DNA of 51,617 bases from Parcubacteria group bacterium CG1_02_58_44 (GCA_001872545.1 MNWN01000018.1:1-51617); one strand, 5' to 3'. Positions 1 through 8,463 are shown, numbered from the stretch's first letter. A program made the numbers and translations. The notes: generated from the letters alone by a model not told the origin.

Positions 1-183
1 ATTGGGGAAATCCTGCGGGAACATCCTCCACTGGCATGCGGTGCGCAGCATGTACAGCACCGCACAAAAGACGTCGTAGAGATCTACGGTGCGAGGTCGC
101 GTTTTCTTTCTCGCAGATTCAAGAAGCGGAAGAATTATTGCAAATTGCTCTCGAGTGATGTCGCTCGGGTAGGGTTTACGCAT
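1..183 (-). CDS. IS5-family transposase, N-terminal part, cut by window edge
   Basis: Reading leftward from an ATG at 183, an open frame runs off the window and begins M-R-K-P-Y-P-S-D-I-T. It continues with a helix-rich stretch containing DLYDVFCAVLYMLRTACQWR and then MFPQDFP. This is the N-terminal domain (DUF4096 type) of IS5/IS4-like DDE transposases, which start with a short basic tail, '(L)T..Q...I.PLL', and 'R..(L)DA..Y.L.TGCQWR.LP.DFP'. Only about 61 codons are inside the window, so the catalytic DDE residues cannot be checked. A terminal repeat and a leftward hairpin terminator lie just outside the start codon, as expected for an insertion sequence end. Confidence 0.85.
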   Translation of the reverse strand, partial: MRKPYPSDITREQFAIILPLLESARKKTRPRTVDLYDVFCAVLYMLRTACQWRMFPQDFPN

Positions 184-206
184 ATAAAAAGCGGGCTAAC
201 GCCCGC
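184..206 (-). terminator. Leftward hairpin terminator at the IS end
   Basis: On the minus strand a 7-bp GC-rich stem (AGCGGGC / GCCCGCT, loop GTTA) is followed by TTTTTATA and then directly by the transposase ATG. It would stop transcription entering the element from outside, a common way for insertion sequences to limit transposase expression. Confidence 0.45.
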
Positions 207-209
207 TCA

Positions 210-238
210 TTGTATCTGAAATGGCGAGGAAAGATTAT
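210..238 (+). promoter_or_regulatory. Possible outward promoter in the IS end
   Basis: TTGTAT at 210-215 and GATTAT at 233-238 are separated by 17 bp and point rightward into the surface protein gene that starts at 264. The start site would be near 245. Four of six bases match in each hexamer, so this is a modest candidate. Confidence 0.3.
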
Positions 239-255
239 AGACAGGCTCTAAGCCC
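239..255. repeat. IS terminal inverted repeat (AGACAGGCTCTAAGCC)
   Basis: Read toward the transposase this is GGCTTAGAGCCTGTCT, the GAG(N)CTGTC type of end seen in IS5-group elements. Fifteen of 16 bases recur at 21215-21230. It is taken as the right end of the element whose transposase starts at 183. Confidence 0.5.
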
Positions 256-263
256 CTAGGGGT

Positions 264-1574
264 ATGTACAATTTATTACGCCTGACTTTTCGCCGGGTGA
301 CCAACGTTGCAGCCGTATTGGCTGTTTTTTCGTTGCCTTTCTGTGCGTCGGCCACCACGATCGGCACGAACATATCGACCGACGGGACATTGACCGTCAA
401 CGGCAATACGACAATCGGCAATGCGGCCACCGATACGGTCACTATCACCGCCGTACTGCAGGGCGCCTCGGCCCTGGTGTTCGAGGGTATCGCTATCGAC
501 GACTACGAGACTACGTTCGCCTTCGCGTCTCTGACCGGCGACCGTACGGTTACCTTTCCGGACGCCAGTGGCTACCCACTACTGTCGACGGCCAACATTG
601 GAGCGGCTAATGCCGTTTGGGTCGGCAATAGTTCGTTGATTTTTGAAGGTTCGTCGGTGGATGCGTACGAGACTACGCTACTTATCACCAATCCGACGGC
701 TGTTCAAACGATAACTTTTCCGGATGCCAGCGGTACGGTAGCCCTGACTTCGGATCTTGCCGGATCCGGTGCCACAACCGCCCTCGACAACTTGGCCTCG
801 GTCGACATCAACGCCTCTTTGATCTCCCATACAGCAGCCACTTACGACTTGGGTTCGGAGGATCTCTACTGGAATGACCTCTTCCTCGACAATCAGATCA
901 GCTTCGAGGGGACGTACGACGATTACCAGACGACTCTAATGGCGGCCGATACGACTCTGATAGACAAGACAATTACCCTGCCTGACTCTGACGGAACGGT
1001 CATGCTCAGCACTCTGGCCGGCAACGCTCCCGACGTTAAGAATTCTGTGACTGGAACTAGCAATGGTCTGGTTTTCGAGGGTACAGCTGACGACTACGAG
1101 ACCACTCTGACCGTCTTGGATCCCGCTTGGGGTGACAACTCGTTTATCTTTCCCGACATCGGCGGTGGAGATTTTACCGTTATTACCACCGGCAACGTCG
1201 GAGACATCACCGGAATTCCCTCCGTTACTGCTCTGACCAATGTCACTACCATCTCCGGGCTGACCAGCCTAACGATAGGTGCTGGCGTTAGTTCCGTTCC
1301 GATCACCGCCCACCTCTCCTCTACGATAACCGTCGGAGATGATGGAATATTGGCGGCCGGGGACTGTCATGCGCCGTACGAAAAGACAGTAACCGGGGCC
1401 GAATCTGGCGACACCGTAGTCCTCGGTCCTACGTTTGACTTTGCCATCGGGGGTCTCTTGGCCAAGGGAGTCGTCTCCGCTCCCGATACCGTCTGGGTCA
1501 TCGTCTGTAATTTTTCGGCTATGGCAGTTCCGCATGCTGCCGGCACCTGGAGAGTCGACGTCTGGAAGCATTAG
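264..1574 (+). CDS. Exported surface protein with FEG/DYETTL/TFPD repeats (paralogue 1)
   Basis: The 436-residue product starts with a signal peptide (basic MYNLLRLTFRRV, then a hydrophobic run ending in CASA). The mature part opens with IGTNISTDGTLTVNGNTTIG and carries four repeats of about 40-65 residues with the pattern FEG-x-DDYETT-x-TFPDxxGTV (near residues 73, 124, 212 and 273). The C-terminal 100 residues have the 'GAESGDTVVLG...V..PDTVWV..CN...GTWRVDV' pattern and end in WRVDVWKH. Similar repeats are familiar from tail-fibre and large surface proteins of phages and marine bacteria, so a fibrous beta structure is likely. Function is unknown. The next gene is a paralogue with the same two ends. 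A terminator follows at 1605. Confidence 0.85.
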   Translation: MYNLLRLTFRRVTNVAAVLAVFSLPFCASATTIGTNISTDGTLTVNGNTTIGNAATDTVTITAVLQGASALVFEGIAIDDYETTFAFASLTGDRTVTFPDASGYPLLSTANIGAANAVWVGNSSLIFEGSSVDAYETTLLITNPTAVQTITFPDASGTVALTSDLAGSGATTALDNLASVDINASLISHTAATYDLGSEDLYWNDLFLDNQISFEGTYDDYQTTLMAADTTLIDKTITLPDSDGTVMLSTLAGNAPDVKNSVTGTSNGLVFEGTADDYETTLTVLDPAWGDNSFIFPDIGGGDFTVITTGNVGDITGIPSVTALTNVTTISGLTSLTIGAGVSSVPITAHLSSTITVGDDGILAAGDCHAPYEKTVTGAESGDTVVLGPTFDFAIGGLLAKGVVSAPDTVWVIVCNFSAMAVPHAAGTWRVDVWKH

Positions 1575-1604
1575 GTTTTCTTCAGAAAAATGTTGGATTG
1601 GATT

Positions 1605-1634
1605 CCGCCGGATTGCCCGGCGGTTTCTTTTTTA
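1605..1634 (+). terminator. Rho-independent terminator
   Basis: A perfect 7-bp stem CCGCCGG/CCGGCGG with a 5-nt loop is followed by TTTCTTTTTTAG, 30 bases after the stop codon at 1574. Confidence 0.85.
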
Positions 1635-1689
1635 GAAAATGATGTTCCCTACAGCGTAAATTTTTGTCGCCTTCAATTTCAAAATCGTG

Positions 1690-1715
1690 TTGACGACAAA
1701 AACTTGTGTTATACT
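1690..1715 (+). promoter_or_regulatory. Promoter with extended -10
   Basis: An extended -10 TGTTATACT ends at 1715. A TTGACG lies at 1690-1695, but only 14 bp upstream of the -10, so the TG extension probably matters most. The predicted start near 1722 lies downstream of the earliest in-frame start at 1706, which supports the ATG at 1787 for the next gene. Confidence 0.6.
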
Positions 1716-1786
1716 ACCGTCGTAATTATCCACAAATAAAATTTCCTCAATTAACTATTTTCGAGGAGATTAGTTTTTTAGGGAGT

Positions 1787-2818
1787 ATGAATAAATCATT
1801 TCGCTCATCCGCCCGCTGGGCGGCCAACGCCTTAGCCGTGCTGGCTGTCGCCTTGGTGCCGTTCGCCTCTTCGGCCACCACCACGATCGGCACGAACATC
1901 TCGACCGGCGGTACGCTGACGGTCAATGGCAACACCACGATCGGCGATGCCCTCACCGATACGCTGACCGTCACGTCTTCGCTGCTTGGCGGTATCTACT
2001 TCGAGGGTCTGACGACTGATGACACCTATCAGACGCTGCTGCAGGTGGCCGATCCTGCCGCCGGCGACATAACGATCACTCTACCTAACGTAACCGGCAC
2101 GGTCGTGACCACAGGCGACACCGCTTCGGTCACCGGCACGATGATCACCGACGACACGGTTGTTTTGACTACCGATACCGCCGGCAACTACGTAGCTTCG
2201 GTGGCCAACGGTTCGGGCATTACGGGCGGCTCAGCCGGCTCCGAGGGTGCGGCCCTGACTCTGGCCCTGGGCGCGCTTACCGCCGACTGGACCGCGACGA
2301 CAGGCATCTTTGACATAATCTTGGCCAACAACGACTCGCAGCTTCAGATCATGGGCGATGACGGTACTTTCTACGGTACTTTCAACGTTGATGTTCTTTC
2401 CTCCGATACCACATATACCTTTCCTGAAGTCGGTGGTACAGGCACCATTATTACGAATGCCAATACCTCTGACATTCTCGATTTGGCGTCAGTTACAGTT
2501 ACAACGGATTTGACTATTGGAGAAAGTGCTGCTGCCGTTGCTATTACCGGTCATCTCAGCGTGACTTCGGTAATCGATGTTGCTGACATTACTAAGGGGA
2601 CCTGTTCTGATCTGACGACGGTCGGGGTCACTGGTGCCGCAGTCGGCGATACGGTTGTCCTTGGTGCTCCGGCCACTCTTGAGGCAGAACTTTTGCCCTT
2701 CGGTTTCGTTTCCGCTGCAGACACAGTCACGATCCGTATTTGTAACACTAACGATGACGCCGGTTTAAACATCGATCCAGGATTGGCTACATGGCGTGTT
2801 GACGTCTGGAAGCACTAA
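1787..2818 (+). CDS. Exported surface protein, paralogue 2
   Basis: The 343-residue product has a signal peptide ending in FASSA and then IGTNISTGGTLTVNGNTTIG, almost identical to the protein at 264. Two clear repeats survive (YFEGLTTDDTYQTLL..ITLPNVTGTV and the degenerate MGDDGTFYGTF..TYTFPEVGGTG). The last 90 residues again have 'GAAVGDTVVLG...VSAADTVTIRICN' and end in TWRVDVWKH. The two paralogues thus share conserved ends and differ in repeat number, as expected for a fibre that grows by internal duplication. I chose the ATG at 1787 because the promoter at 1690-1715 excludes the earlier start. The next surface gene begins 39 bp downstream with no terminator between, so the two are probably co-transcribed. 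Confidence 0.85.
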   Translation: MNKSFRSSARWAANALAVLAVALVPFASSATTTIGTNISTGGTLTVNGNTTIGDALTDTLTVTSSLLGGIYFEGLTTDDTYQTLLQVADPAAGDITITLPNVTGTVVTTGDTASVTGTMITDDTVVLTTDTAGNYVASVANGSGITGGSAGSEGAALTLALGALTADWTATTGIFDIILANNDSQLQIMGDDGTFYGTFNVDVLSSDTTYTFPEVGGTGTIITNANTSDILDLASVTVTTDLTIGESAAAVAITGHLSVTSVIDVADITKGTCSDLTTVGVTGAAVGDTVVLGAPATLEAELLPFGFVSAADTVTIRICNTNDDAGLNIDPGLATWRVDVWKH

Positions 2819-2857
2819 AGCATGCTCGCGCTAGTTGAAAACTAATCAGAGCTTGCT

Positions 2858-4189
2858 ATGGCAAACCTATCTAAAGTCAAGATCGGGTTGAGTCGGTTGC
2901 TTGCCGTAGCTGTCGCCGCGGCGACAGTGGTAGGTGGCCTGGGCCTGTCGAGTTCGACGGCCCTGGCCGCCACCACGACGACCTTCTCAGCCGACACCTC
3001 GCTCTACATGAGCGGTCCTCCGGCCATCACCCTGACCATCGATTCCGGCTCCGAAGCCGATTCTCTCGAGGTCACTACGACCACCTTCACGGTGGTGGTC
3101 TCGGCCGGTTCGACCTTCACGGTCAGGTATCCGGGTCCCACTCCGGGCAACCTGGCCAACAACGGCGGACTGGCCTCCTGCAGCTACTCGGCCGGCGACA
3201 ACGTGATTGCAGTTGCCGGACCGGTCACGGCCACCTTCACGCCGGCCGCGGCCCCGGTCTGCAATACAGTTCCGGCCTCCAGCGGCGGCGGGGGCGGAGC
3301 TCCGGCGGCCTATGCCTACCTGCTGAGCGGACCGGTCGACGGCGGCACCTATGACGCCGGCAGCACGGTCAGCCTGTCCTGGAACGCGGGCGGTCTGGGC
3401 GTCTCCTACGCCAAGATCTCGCTCTCGACCAACGGCGGCACTTCCTGGACCACGATCGTCGACCAACAGCCGACCTCGGGCTCCATGTCCTGGGCAGTGC
3501 CCAGCGTCACGACCTCCCAGGCCAAGCTGAAGGTCGAGGGTACCAACGCCAGCGGTTCGACCATGGCCTACACGGTCAGCACCGCGACCTTCTCGATAGT
3601 CGGTTCGGCTCCCGGTGCGGACGATGAAGAAATAGTCGTACCCCCGGTCGAGGAGACTCCGGTCGTCCCGGATCCGGATTCCGACCCGAATATCATCGGC
3701 GGCTTCAGCCCGCAGTCGGCCCTGAACGCCACCCGCTCGATCAACACCGACCTCGACATCACGCCGGCCGCCGAGGAGACCGACGTCTACTGCGTCTCGG
3801 GTTCGCTGATCAAGAGCGCCGACAGCTCCGCGGTCTACTACTGCGGTGCCGACGGGAAGCGCTACACCTTCCCGCACGAGCGGATCTTCTACACCTGGTT
3901 CGAGGACTTCGACGACGTGATCGTCATCGACGCCGAGACCCTGGCCCGGATCCCGCTCGGCGGCAACGTCATGTACCGCCCGGGACGTCGGATGATCAAG
4001 ATTCAGTCCGATCCCAAGGTCTATGCCGTGATCCGCGGCGGAGTTCTCCGCTGGGTTACGACGGAACGGGTCGCCCAGGAGATCTACGGCGACGACTGGA
4101 ACCAGATGATCGACGACGTGAACGTGGCTTTCTTCTTCAGCTATACGATCGGCGAGCCGATCACTGAAGCGGATCTGGGGCTGTTCTAG
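2858..4189 (+). CDS. Exported protein with Patescibacteria-type C-terminal surface domain
   Basis: The 443-residue product has an N-terminal signal peptide (residues 1-38, ending ALAA). A beta-rich Thr-rich domain follows, then a Gly-rich linker (SSGGGGGAP near residue 145). Next is an Ig-like domain of about 95 residues (LLSGPVDGGTYDAGSTVSLSW... SWTTI... TATFSI), then an acidic Pro-rich linker. The last 130 residues run from 'CVSGSLIKS...AVYYCGADGKRYTFPHE' through 'YRPGRRMIKIQSDPKVYAV' to 'GGVLRWVTTERVAQEIYG'. From memory of the family this last domain recurs in exported proteins of Parcubacteria-type genomes, where its role (wall attachment or scaffold) is not established. Two Cys in it may form a disulfide. 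Confidence 0.85.
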   Translation: MANLSKVKIGLSRLLAVAVAAATVVGGLGLSSSTALAATTTTFSADTSLYMSGPPAITLTIDSGSEADSLEVTTTTFTVVVSAGSTFTVRYPGPTPGNLANNGGLASCSYSAGDNVIAVAGPVTATFTPAAAPVCNTVPASSGGGGGAPAAYAYLLSGPVDGGTYDAGSTVSLSWNAGGLGVSYAKISLSTNGGTSWTTIVDQQPTSGSMSWAVPSVTTSQAKLKVEGTNASGSTMAYTVSTATFSIVGSAPGADDEEIVVPPVEETPVVPDPDSDPNIIGGFSPQSALNATRSINTDLDITPAAEETDVYCVSGSLIKSADSSAVYYCGADGKRYTFPHERIFYTWFEDFDDVIVIDAETLARIPLGGNVMYRPGRRMIKIQSDPKVYAVIRGGVLRWVTTERVAQEIYGDDWNQMIDDVNVAFFFSYTIGEPITEADLGLF

Positions 4190-4225
4190 TCTCGCGCCGC
4201 TCTCGGTTCGCATCTCGCGGACCAA

Positions 4226-4258
4226 CGAAAAACCGCCGGGCTCTCCGGCGGTTTTTCG
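4226..4258. terminator. Bidirectional terminator
   Basis: GAAAAACCGCCGG and CCGGCGGTTTTTC form a stem with A and T runs on both sides, so it can end transcription in both directions. It closes the surface-protein unit. Confidence 0.85.
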
Positions 4259-4280
4259 TCTGCCTTGTTTTTCTCCGGGC

Positions 4281-4590
4281 TGTCGTCCCGACGGCTATAC
4301 TCTGTCGTCCCGGACCTGATCCGGGACCCAGGAGCAGCCTTGCCGGCACTGGATCCCGGATATCGCTCGCTGCGCTCGCGATTCCGGGATGACAAACTAA
4401 AAAGGAATGCAGTTCCGAGATGACAAAAAAGCAATGTCGTCCCGACGGCTATACTCTGTCGTCCCGGACCTGATCCGGGACCCAGGAGCAGAAAAGATCG
4501 GACTCTGGATCCCGGATAATTGCTGACGCGATTTCCGGGATGACAAATTTAATAAGAGTTGCGATTCCGGGATGACAGATTAAGAAGGAA
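4281..4590. repeat. Tandem copies of a dispersed palindromic repeat (154-bp period)
   Basis: A 57-bp block beginning TGTCGTCCCGACGGC occurs identically at 4281-4337 and 4435-4491. Each copy goes on with a CCCGGACCTGATCCGGG palindrome, a TGGATCCCGGAT block and one or two TTCCGGGATGACA tails (near 4382, 4411 as a variant, 4533 and 4564). A diverged third copy lies at 26363-26464. The make-up matches the 'GTCATCCCGG...GATCCGGGA' class of extragenic palindromes scattered through many bacterial genomes. No gene is seen in 4190-4628. Confidence 0.85.
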
Positions 4591-4628
4591 TGAGGTTCCG
4601 GAACGACAGGTTTTTTCGTGACGGCTGT

Positions 4629-5213
4629 CTAGGCCAGTCTTTCGGCAACCGACTTCCAATTGATGTGCGACCAGAATCCGGCGATGAATTTGGCCCGGTC
4701 GTTGCGGTGGTCGATGTAGTAGGTGTGTTCCCAGACATCGAGCGGCAGCAGCCCTCGGTCGTCAGTTCCGCCCGGAGTCTCGGCATTCTGATACTGCCGG
4801 ACTTCTAGTCGGTCGTCCGTGGTCTGCATCAGCCAGACCCAACCAGATCCGAACAGGCCGCCCGCCAATCCAGAAAATTTCTCTTTTAAGGTCTCAAACG
4901 ATCCGAAGTCACTCTCTATCTTTTCGAGCAGCTGATCTTCCGGCGTCTGTTCCGTCGGGGAAAGCGAGAGCCAGAACCGGTCATGATTGAAGTGCTGGGC
5001 TGCGTTGTTGAAGACAGCCGGATTGACGTCCCCGGAGACTCGGATCAGCTCCTCGAGCGGTCGGCCGTCCAGTTCAGTGCCGGAGACGGCGGCATTGAGC
5101 TTGCTAACGTAGGCGGCATGATGCTTGCCGTGATGATAGGAAAACGATTCGGCCGACAGCCACGGCTCCAGGGATGTCGGTTCGAAGGTTAGGTCGGGCA
5201 GAACGAAAGGCAT
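4629..5213 (-). CDS. sodB: Superoxide dismutase, Fe/Mn family
   Basis: The 194-residue protein is a full-length Fe/Mn superoxide dismutase, converting superoxide to oxygen and hydrogen peroxide in the cytoplasm. The four metal ligands are visible: His27 in YHHGKHH, His77 in FNHDRFW, and Asp159 and His163 in LDVWEHTYY. The GGLFGSGWVWL segment (118-128) and the C-terminal FWSHINW are also typical. The sequence does not settle iron versus manganese, so the symbol is tentative. It stands alone, reading leftward, with an extended -10 (TGCTAAGAT on the minus strand, 5244-5252) some 30 bp before the ATG. No signal peptide is present. Confidence 0.95.
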   Translation of the reverse strand: MPFVLPDLTFEPTSLEPWLSAESFSYHHGKHHAAYVSKLNAAVSGTELDGRPLEELIRVSGDVNPAVFNNAAQHFNHDRFWLSLSPTEQTPEDQLLEKIESDFGSFETLKEKFSGLAGGLFGSGWVWLMQTTDDRLEVRQYQNAETPGGTDDRGLLPLDVWEHTYYIDHRNDRAKFIAGFWSHINWKSVAERLA

Positions 5214-5243
5214 ATTCTTAGGATGACGATAGCTTAGGAATTC

Positions 5244-5252
5244 ATCTTAGCA
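5244..5252 (-). promoter_or_regulatory. Extended -10 for superoxide dismutase
   Basis: TGC-TAAGAT reads leftward, giving a start near 5237 and a leader of about 24 nt. No good -35 is seen. Confidence 0.4.
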
Positions 5253-5321
5253 TTTCGGACCGCAGTAAGTTTCAGTCCAAGTTACGTTTTGTCCGGTTTA
5301 AGCCATTTTTGACCCAAATCC

Positions 5322-5351
5322 CTGACAGTTCGGTCGTTAGGTAGCTATAAT
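5322..5351 (+). promoter_or_regulatory. Promoter of the M23 peptidase gene
   Basis: CTGACA at 5322-5327 and a perfect TATAAT at 5346-5351 are separated by 18 bp. The start would be near 5358, which makes the TTG at 5360 unlikely as initiator and favours the ATG at 5387. Confidence 0.7.
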
Positions 5352-5386
5352 GGTTTCAGTTGGGCTATCTTCTGTGGATATTTCTT

Positions 5387-6613
5387 ATGAACGACAGACG
5401 AAAATTTGGAATGACCGCCTTTCGTATTTTTGGCGTCTTGCTGGTGGTTTCCCTATGGACCGCGGCTTTTGTGGTTCGAGCTCAGGCCGAGGAGATCAAC
5501 ACTAAGGCCCTGTCTCTCGTAGTTGAAAAGTATCCTTACACCAAGAAGGTCGTTGAAGTCGTGGAAGGATCGACCTATGGGGTCCTGATGGAAGAGGCTG
5601 AGATCGGCGGAACCGACGCGGCCGACATTTTTTTAGCCGCGCAGGACGTATACGACCTGTCGAAGGTGAAGGTCGGACACGAGATCGAACTGATCTTTGG
5701 TCGGGACAGCGGTCAGCTGCTGACGTTGGTCTATCAAATCGATACGGAAGAGAAGCTTTACGTGTCCCGCGACGGTGACGGCTGGAGCGCCGAACGCCGC
5801 GAGATAGAATACGACGTCAGGGTCAGGACGGTCGAAGGGCACATCGACACTTCGCTCTACGCCTCGGCCCTGGAGCAGGGGATCGACGAACGGGCCATCA
5901 TCGCCTTGGCCGACACTTTCCAATGGACGGTGGACTTCGCCATGGACGTGCGTCAGGGCGACCTATACCGGTTCCTCTATGAGGAAAGGTATCTGGACGG
6001 CAAGTACGTCATGCCGGGCCGCGTTTTCGCCGCCAAGTTCGAGAATGCTGGCCGTACGTTTTACGCTTTCCGCTATCAGGATCCGGACGGCACGGTCGGC
6101 TACTACAGCGAGACCGGCGAGTCGCTGCAGAAGATGTTCCTGAAGGCACCGGTGGCCTTCCGCTACATTTCCTCCGGCTTCACGACCGGACTGCGCTACG
6201 TTAGCGCCTTCAACGTCTCGACCGGACATCGGGCCATCGACTATGCGGCGCCGGTCGGTACGCCGATTCGGGCCGTGGGAGACGGGGTGGTGACCTGGGC
6301 CAGCTGGAACGGTCCGTACGGAAATTTCGTCAGCCTACGCCACAATTCCACGTACTCGACCAACTACGGACATATGTCGAAGATCGCGGTTCGGGTCGGC
6401 CAACGGGTGGTTCAGGGAGATACCATCGGTTACGTCGGCTCGACCGGCTTCTCGACCGGTCCGCACCTTCATTACGAGATGGTCAAGAACGGCGTCAAGA
6501 TCAACCCTCTCTTGGAAGATTTTCCCGGAACAGATCCGGTGCCGGCCGAGGAACTGGATGCCTTTACGTCTGGGATCGACGACTGGCGGCGTCAGCTCGA
6601 CAGCGACGACTAG
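5387..6613 (+). CDS. M23-family peptidoglycan endopeptidase
   Basis: The 408-residue exported protein has a signal peptide or N-terminal anchor (residues 10-35, ending VVRAQA). An OapA/LysM-associated type of N-terminal region follows ('KVKVGHEIELIF' etc.), then a C-terminal lysostaphin-like M23 domain. Zinc ligands are visible in GHRAIDYAAPVGTPI (HxxxD) and in the closing GPHLHYE (HxH). The order matches MepM-like enzymes that cut cross-linked peptide stems during wall growth. The ATG at 5387 is chosen over TTG at 5360 because of the promoter. The gene has its own promoter and is flanked by unrelated genes. Confidence 0.9.
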   Translation: MNDRRKFGMTAFRIFGVLLVVSLWTAAFVVRAQAEEINTKALSLVVEKYPYTKKVVEVVEGSTYGVLMEEAEIGGTDAADIFLAAQDVYDLSKVKVGHEIELIFGRDSGQLLTLVYQIDTEEKLYVSRDGDGWSAERREIEYDVRVRTVEGHIDTSLYASALEQGIDERAIIALADTFQWTVDFAMDVRQGDLYRFLYEERYLDGKYVMPGRVFAAKFENAGRTFYAFRYQDPDGTVGYYSETGESLQKMFLKAPVAFRYISSGFTTGLRYVSAFNVSTGHRAIDYAAPVGTPIRAVGDGVVTWASWNGPYGNFVSLRHNSTYSTNYGHMSKIAVRVGQRVVQGDTIGYVGSTGFSTGPHLHYEMVKNGVKINPLLEDFPGTDPVPAEELDAFTSGIDDWRRQLDSDD

Positions 6614-6784
6614 CGGCATTGTCCGACGGCTTGCGGATTGACTTTCGTGGCCGTTTTTTGTTTTCGGCGGACAGGACTGCATCGATGCGGACCGTCAGGT
6701 CCGACTTGCATGTCGGACGATGGACGCGACAGGTCGATTGCCGGTAACATGCCCGTGTAATATCGAACTCGTCACGCAAAAAAT

Positions 6785-8359
6785 ATGGCAGGTCAAAGTG
6801 CAGGGGCGAACATGCCGAAAACGCGCGGTACGGCTGAGGCGCTGCTGTACGTCTTTGCGGCCGGGTTTTGTCTGATGGTCATCGAACTGGTGGCCGGACG
6901 GATAATGGCACCGTATCTCGGCTCGTCGCTCTACACCTGGACCAGCGTGATCGGGGTGGTACTGCTGGGCATGGCAGTCGGCAACTACACTGGCGGAGTG
7001 ATCGCCGAGCGCGGAGCGGCCTGGCGGGCAGTGTCGCTGATCTTCGCCGCCTCTGCCCTGGCCGCCGCCGTCTCCTACTACACCTACGCTCCGGCCTCCA
7101 GACTGATCTACGGTCTCGGTCTGCCCGTCGTGCCGGCGACCTTCATCTTTGCCTTCTTCGGCTTCTTTCCGGTCAGCTTCCTGCTGAGCCTGATTACGCC
7201 GATCGTCATCGCCCTGACTTTGCCGTCGGTCGAGAAGGCCGGCACTACCGTCGGACGCATCTATGCCGTCTCGTCCCTGGCCAGCATTCTTGGCACCTTC
7301 GCCTCCGGTTACGTGCTCATTCCCTTCCTGGGGGTGAAGACCATCGTCCTTTCCGTGGCGGCTGTCCTGCTCCTGACTTCAGTCGTGGCCTCGCGGGGAC
7401 TGACGGCCCGTCGGCTGTCGGTTCAGGCGACAGTGGCGCTGCTGTGGCTGGGGCTCTTCGGGTCCAGTTTCTGCGACGTCGAGTCGGCCTACTACTGCAT
7501 TAACGTTGAGCCGTCGTCGTCGGAGCGGGGGACCGGATACCGCTTGGTGCTCGACCGTCTGACGCACAGTTTCGTCTTTTCCGATCCGACGGTACTCGAA
7601 TACGACTACGAGACGGTCTATGGCGTGGCGGCCGAATACGTTCACGAGCTTCTGGACGGACGGCGTCCGCTTCGGACCTTGAGCGTCGGCGGGGGCGGCT
7701 ACACCATGCCCAAGTTCGTGCTGGAGAACTATCCTGACTCGCTGGTCGACGTGGTGGAGATAGATCCGGAAGTCACGGAAATCAACGAACGCCGCTTGGG
7801 TCTGGAGCCGCATGGCCGGATCAGGACGTTCAACGAGGACGCCCGCGTATTCTTCGCCCGCGGTGCGGAGGGCGAGCGCTACGACATTATCTTCGGTGAT
7901 GCCTTCGACGACTATGCGATTCCGTATCACCTGACCACCCTGGAGTTCGCACAGGCGGTCCGTAGCCGGCTGACGCCGGACGGCGTCTACGCCCTGAACA
8001 TGATCGATGATACGAGTGACGGACGGCTGCTGGCGTCCTTTTTGAGGACCATGTCCGACGTGTTTCCTCACATCGAAGTCTCTTCCGTAGGACGTCCTCT
8101 GACTACGGCCGGCCGCAACACTTTCGTCATATTGGCTTCCGACAGTCCGATCGACACGGCCGACTGGAGGCAGGCCGCGGTCACCGCCTACTCGTCGCGC
8201 ATCGCCATGTCGCAGTCCCTGACCTTGGACCAGGCCAGCGGGCTGTTGAGCCGAAGGCAGATCGACGAACTGGCCGGAAGGAAGGGCAGTGTCCTGTTGA
8301 CCGACAATTACGCACCGGTCGACAGCCTGGTTGCCCCGCTCTTCGGTCGGAAGCGGTGA
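6785..8359 (+). CDS. Membrane protein fused to a spermidine-synthase-like domain
   Basis: The 524-residue protein has an N-terminal half of about seven to eight membrane helices (residues 16-225; GFCLMVIELVAGRIMAPYLG is the characteristic first segment). The C-terminal half has the Rossmann methyltransferase fold of the spermidine synthase family. The cofactor loop is LSVGGGGYTMPKFVLENYP, the acidic end of strand 2 is VVEIDPEV, and GDAFDDYAIPYHLTT corresponds to the catalytic loop. Such fusions are common in bacteria, but the reaction is often unproven. The synthase Asp is present in GDAF, yet polyamine synthesis should not be assumed. An alternative start is the ATG at 6812. A terminator follows at 8386. 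Confidence 0.8.
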   Translation: MAGQSAGANMPKTRGTAEALLYVFAAGFCLMVIELVAGRIMAPYLGSSLYTWTSVIGVVLLGMAVGNYTGGVIAERGAAWRAVSLIFAASALAAAVSYYTYAPASRLIYGLGLPVVPATFIFAFFGFFPVSFLLSLITPIVIALTLPSVEKAGTTVGRIYAVSSLASILGTFASGYVLIPFLGVKTIVLSVAAVLLLTSVVASRGLTARRLSVQATVALLWLGLFGSSFCDVESAYYCINVEPSSSERGTGYRLVLDRLTHSFVFSDPTVLEYDYETVYGVAAEYVHELLDGRRPLRTLSVGGGGYTMPKFVLENYPDSLVDVVEIDPEVTEINERRLGLEPHGRIRTFNEDARVFFARGAEGERYDIIFGDAFDDYAIPYHLTTLEFAQAVRSRLTPDGVYALNMIDDTSDGRLLASFLRTMSDVFPHIEVSSVGRPLTTAGRNTFVILASDSPIDTADWRQAAVTAYSSRIAMSQSLTLDQASGLLSRRQIDELAGRKGSVLLTDNYAPVDSLVAPLFGRKR

Positions 8360-8385
8360 CTTTTTTCGGCTTATTCGGCGGTGGG

Positions 8386-8406
8386 ACGGTCTTGGGACCG
8401 TTTTTT
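8386..8406 (+). terminator. Rho-independent terminator
   Basis: The stem ACGGTC/GACCGT with loop TTGG is followed by six T, 27 bases after the stop at 8359. Confidence 0.75.
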
Positions 8407-8454
8407 CGTCAGTGGACGTTTTGATGCAGGTAAATGTAAAAAAACGGCCAGATT

Positions 8455-8463
8455 TGCTATAAT
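8455..8463 (+). promoter_or_regulatory. Extended -10 promoter
   Basis: TGC-TATAAT is a perfect extended -10, with the start near 8470 and an ATG at 8493. No matching -35 is seen. Confidence 0.6.

Noticed and set aside
2987-4225. A 412-codon minus-strand frame over the surface protein gene
   Set aside because: The composition is Arg/Asp/Gly/Val-rich with no motif, and the plus-strand gene has a signal peptide and a recognised C-terminal domain.
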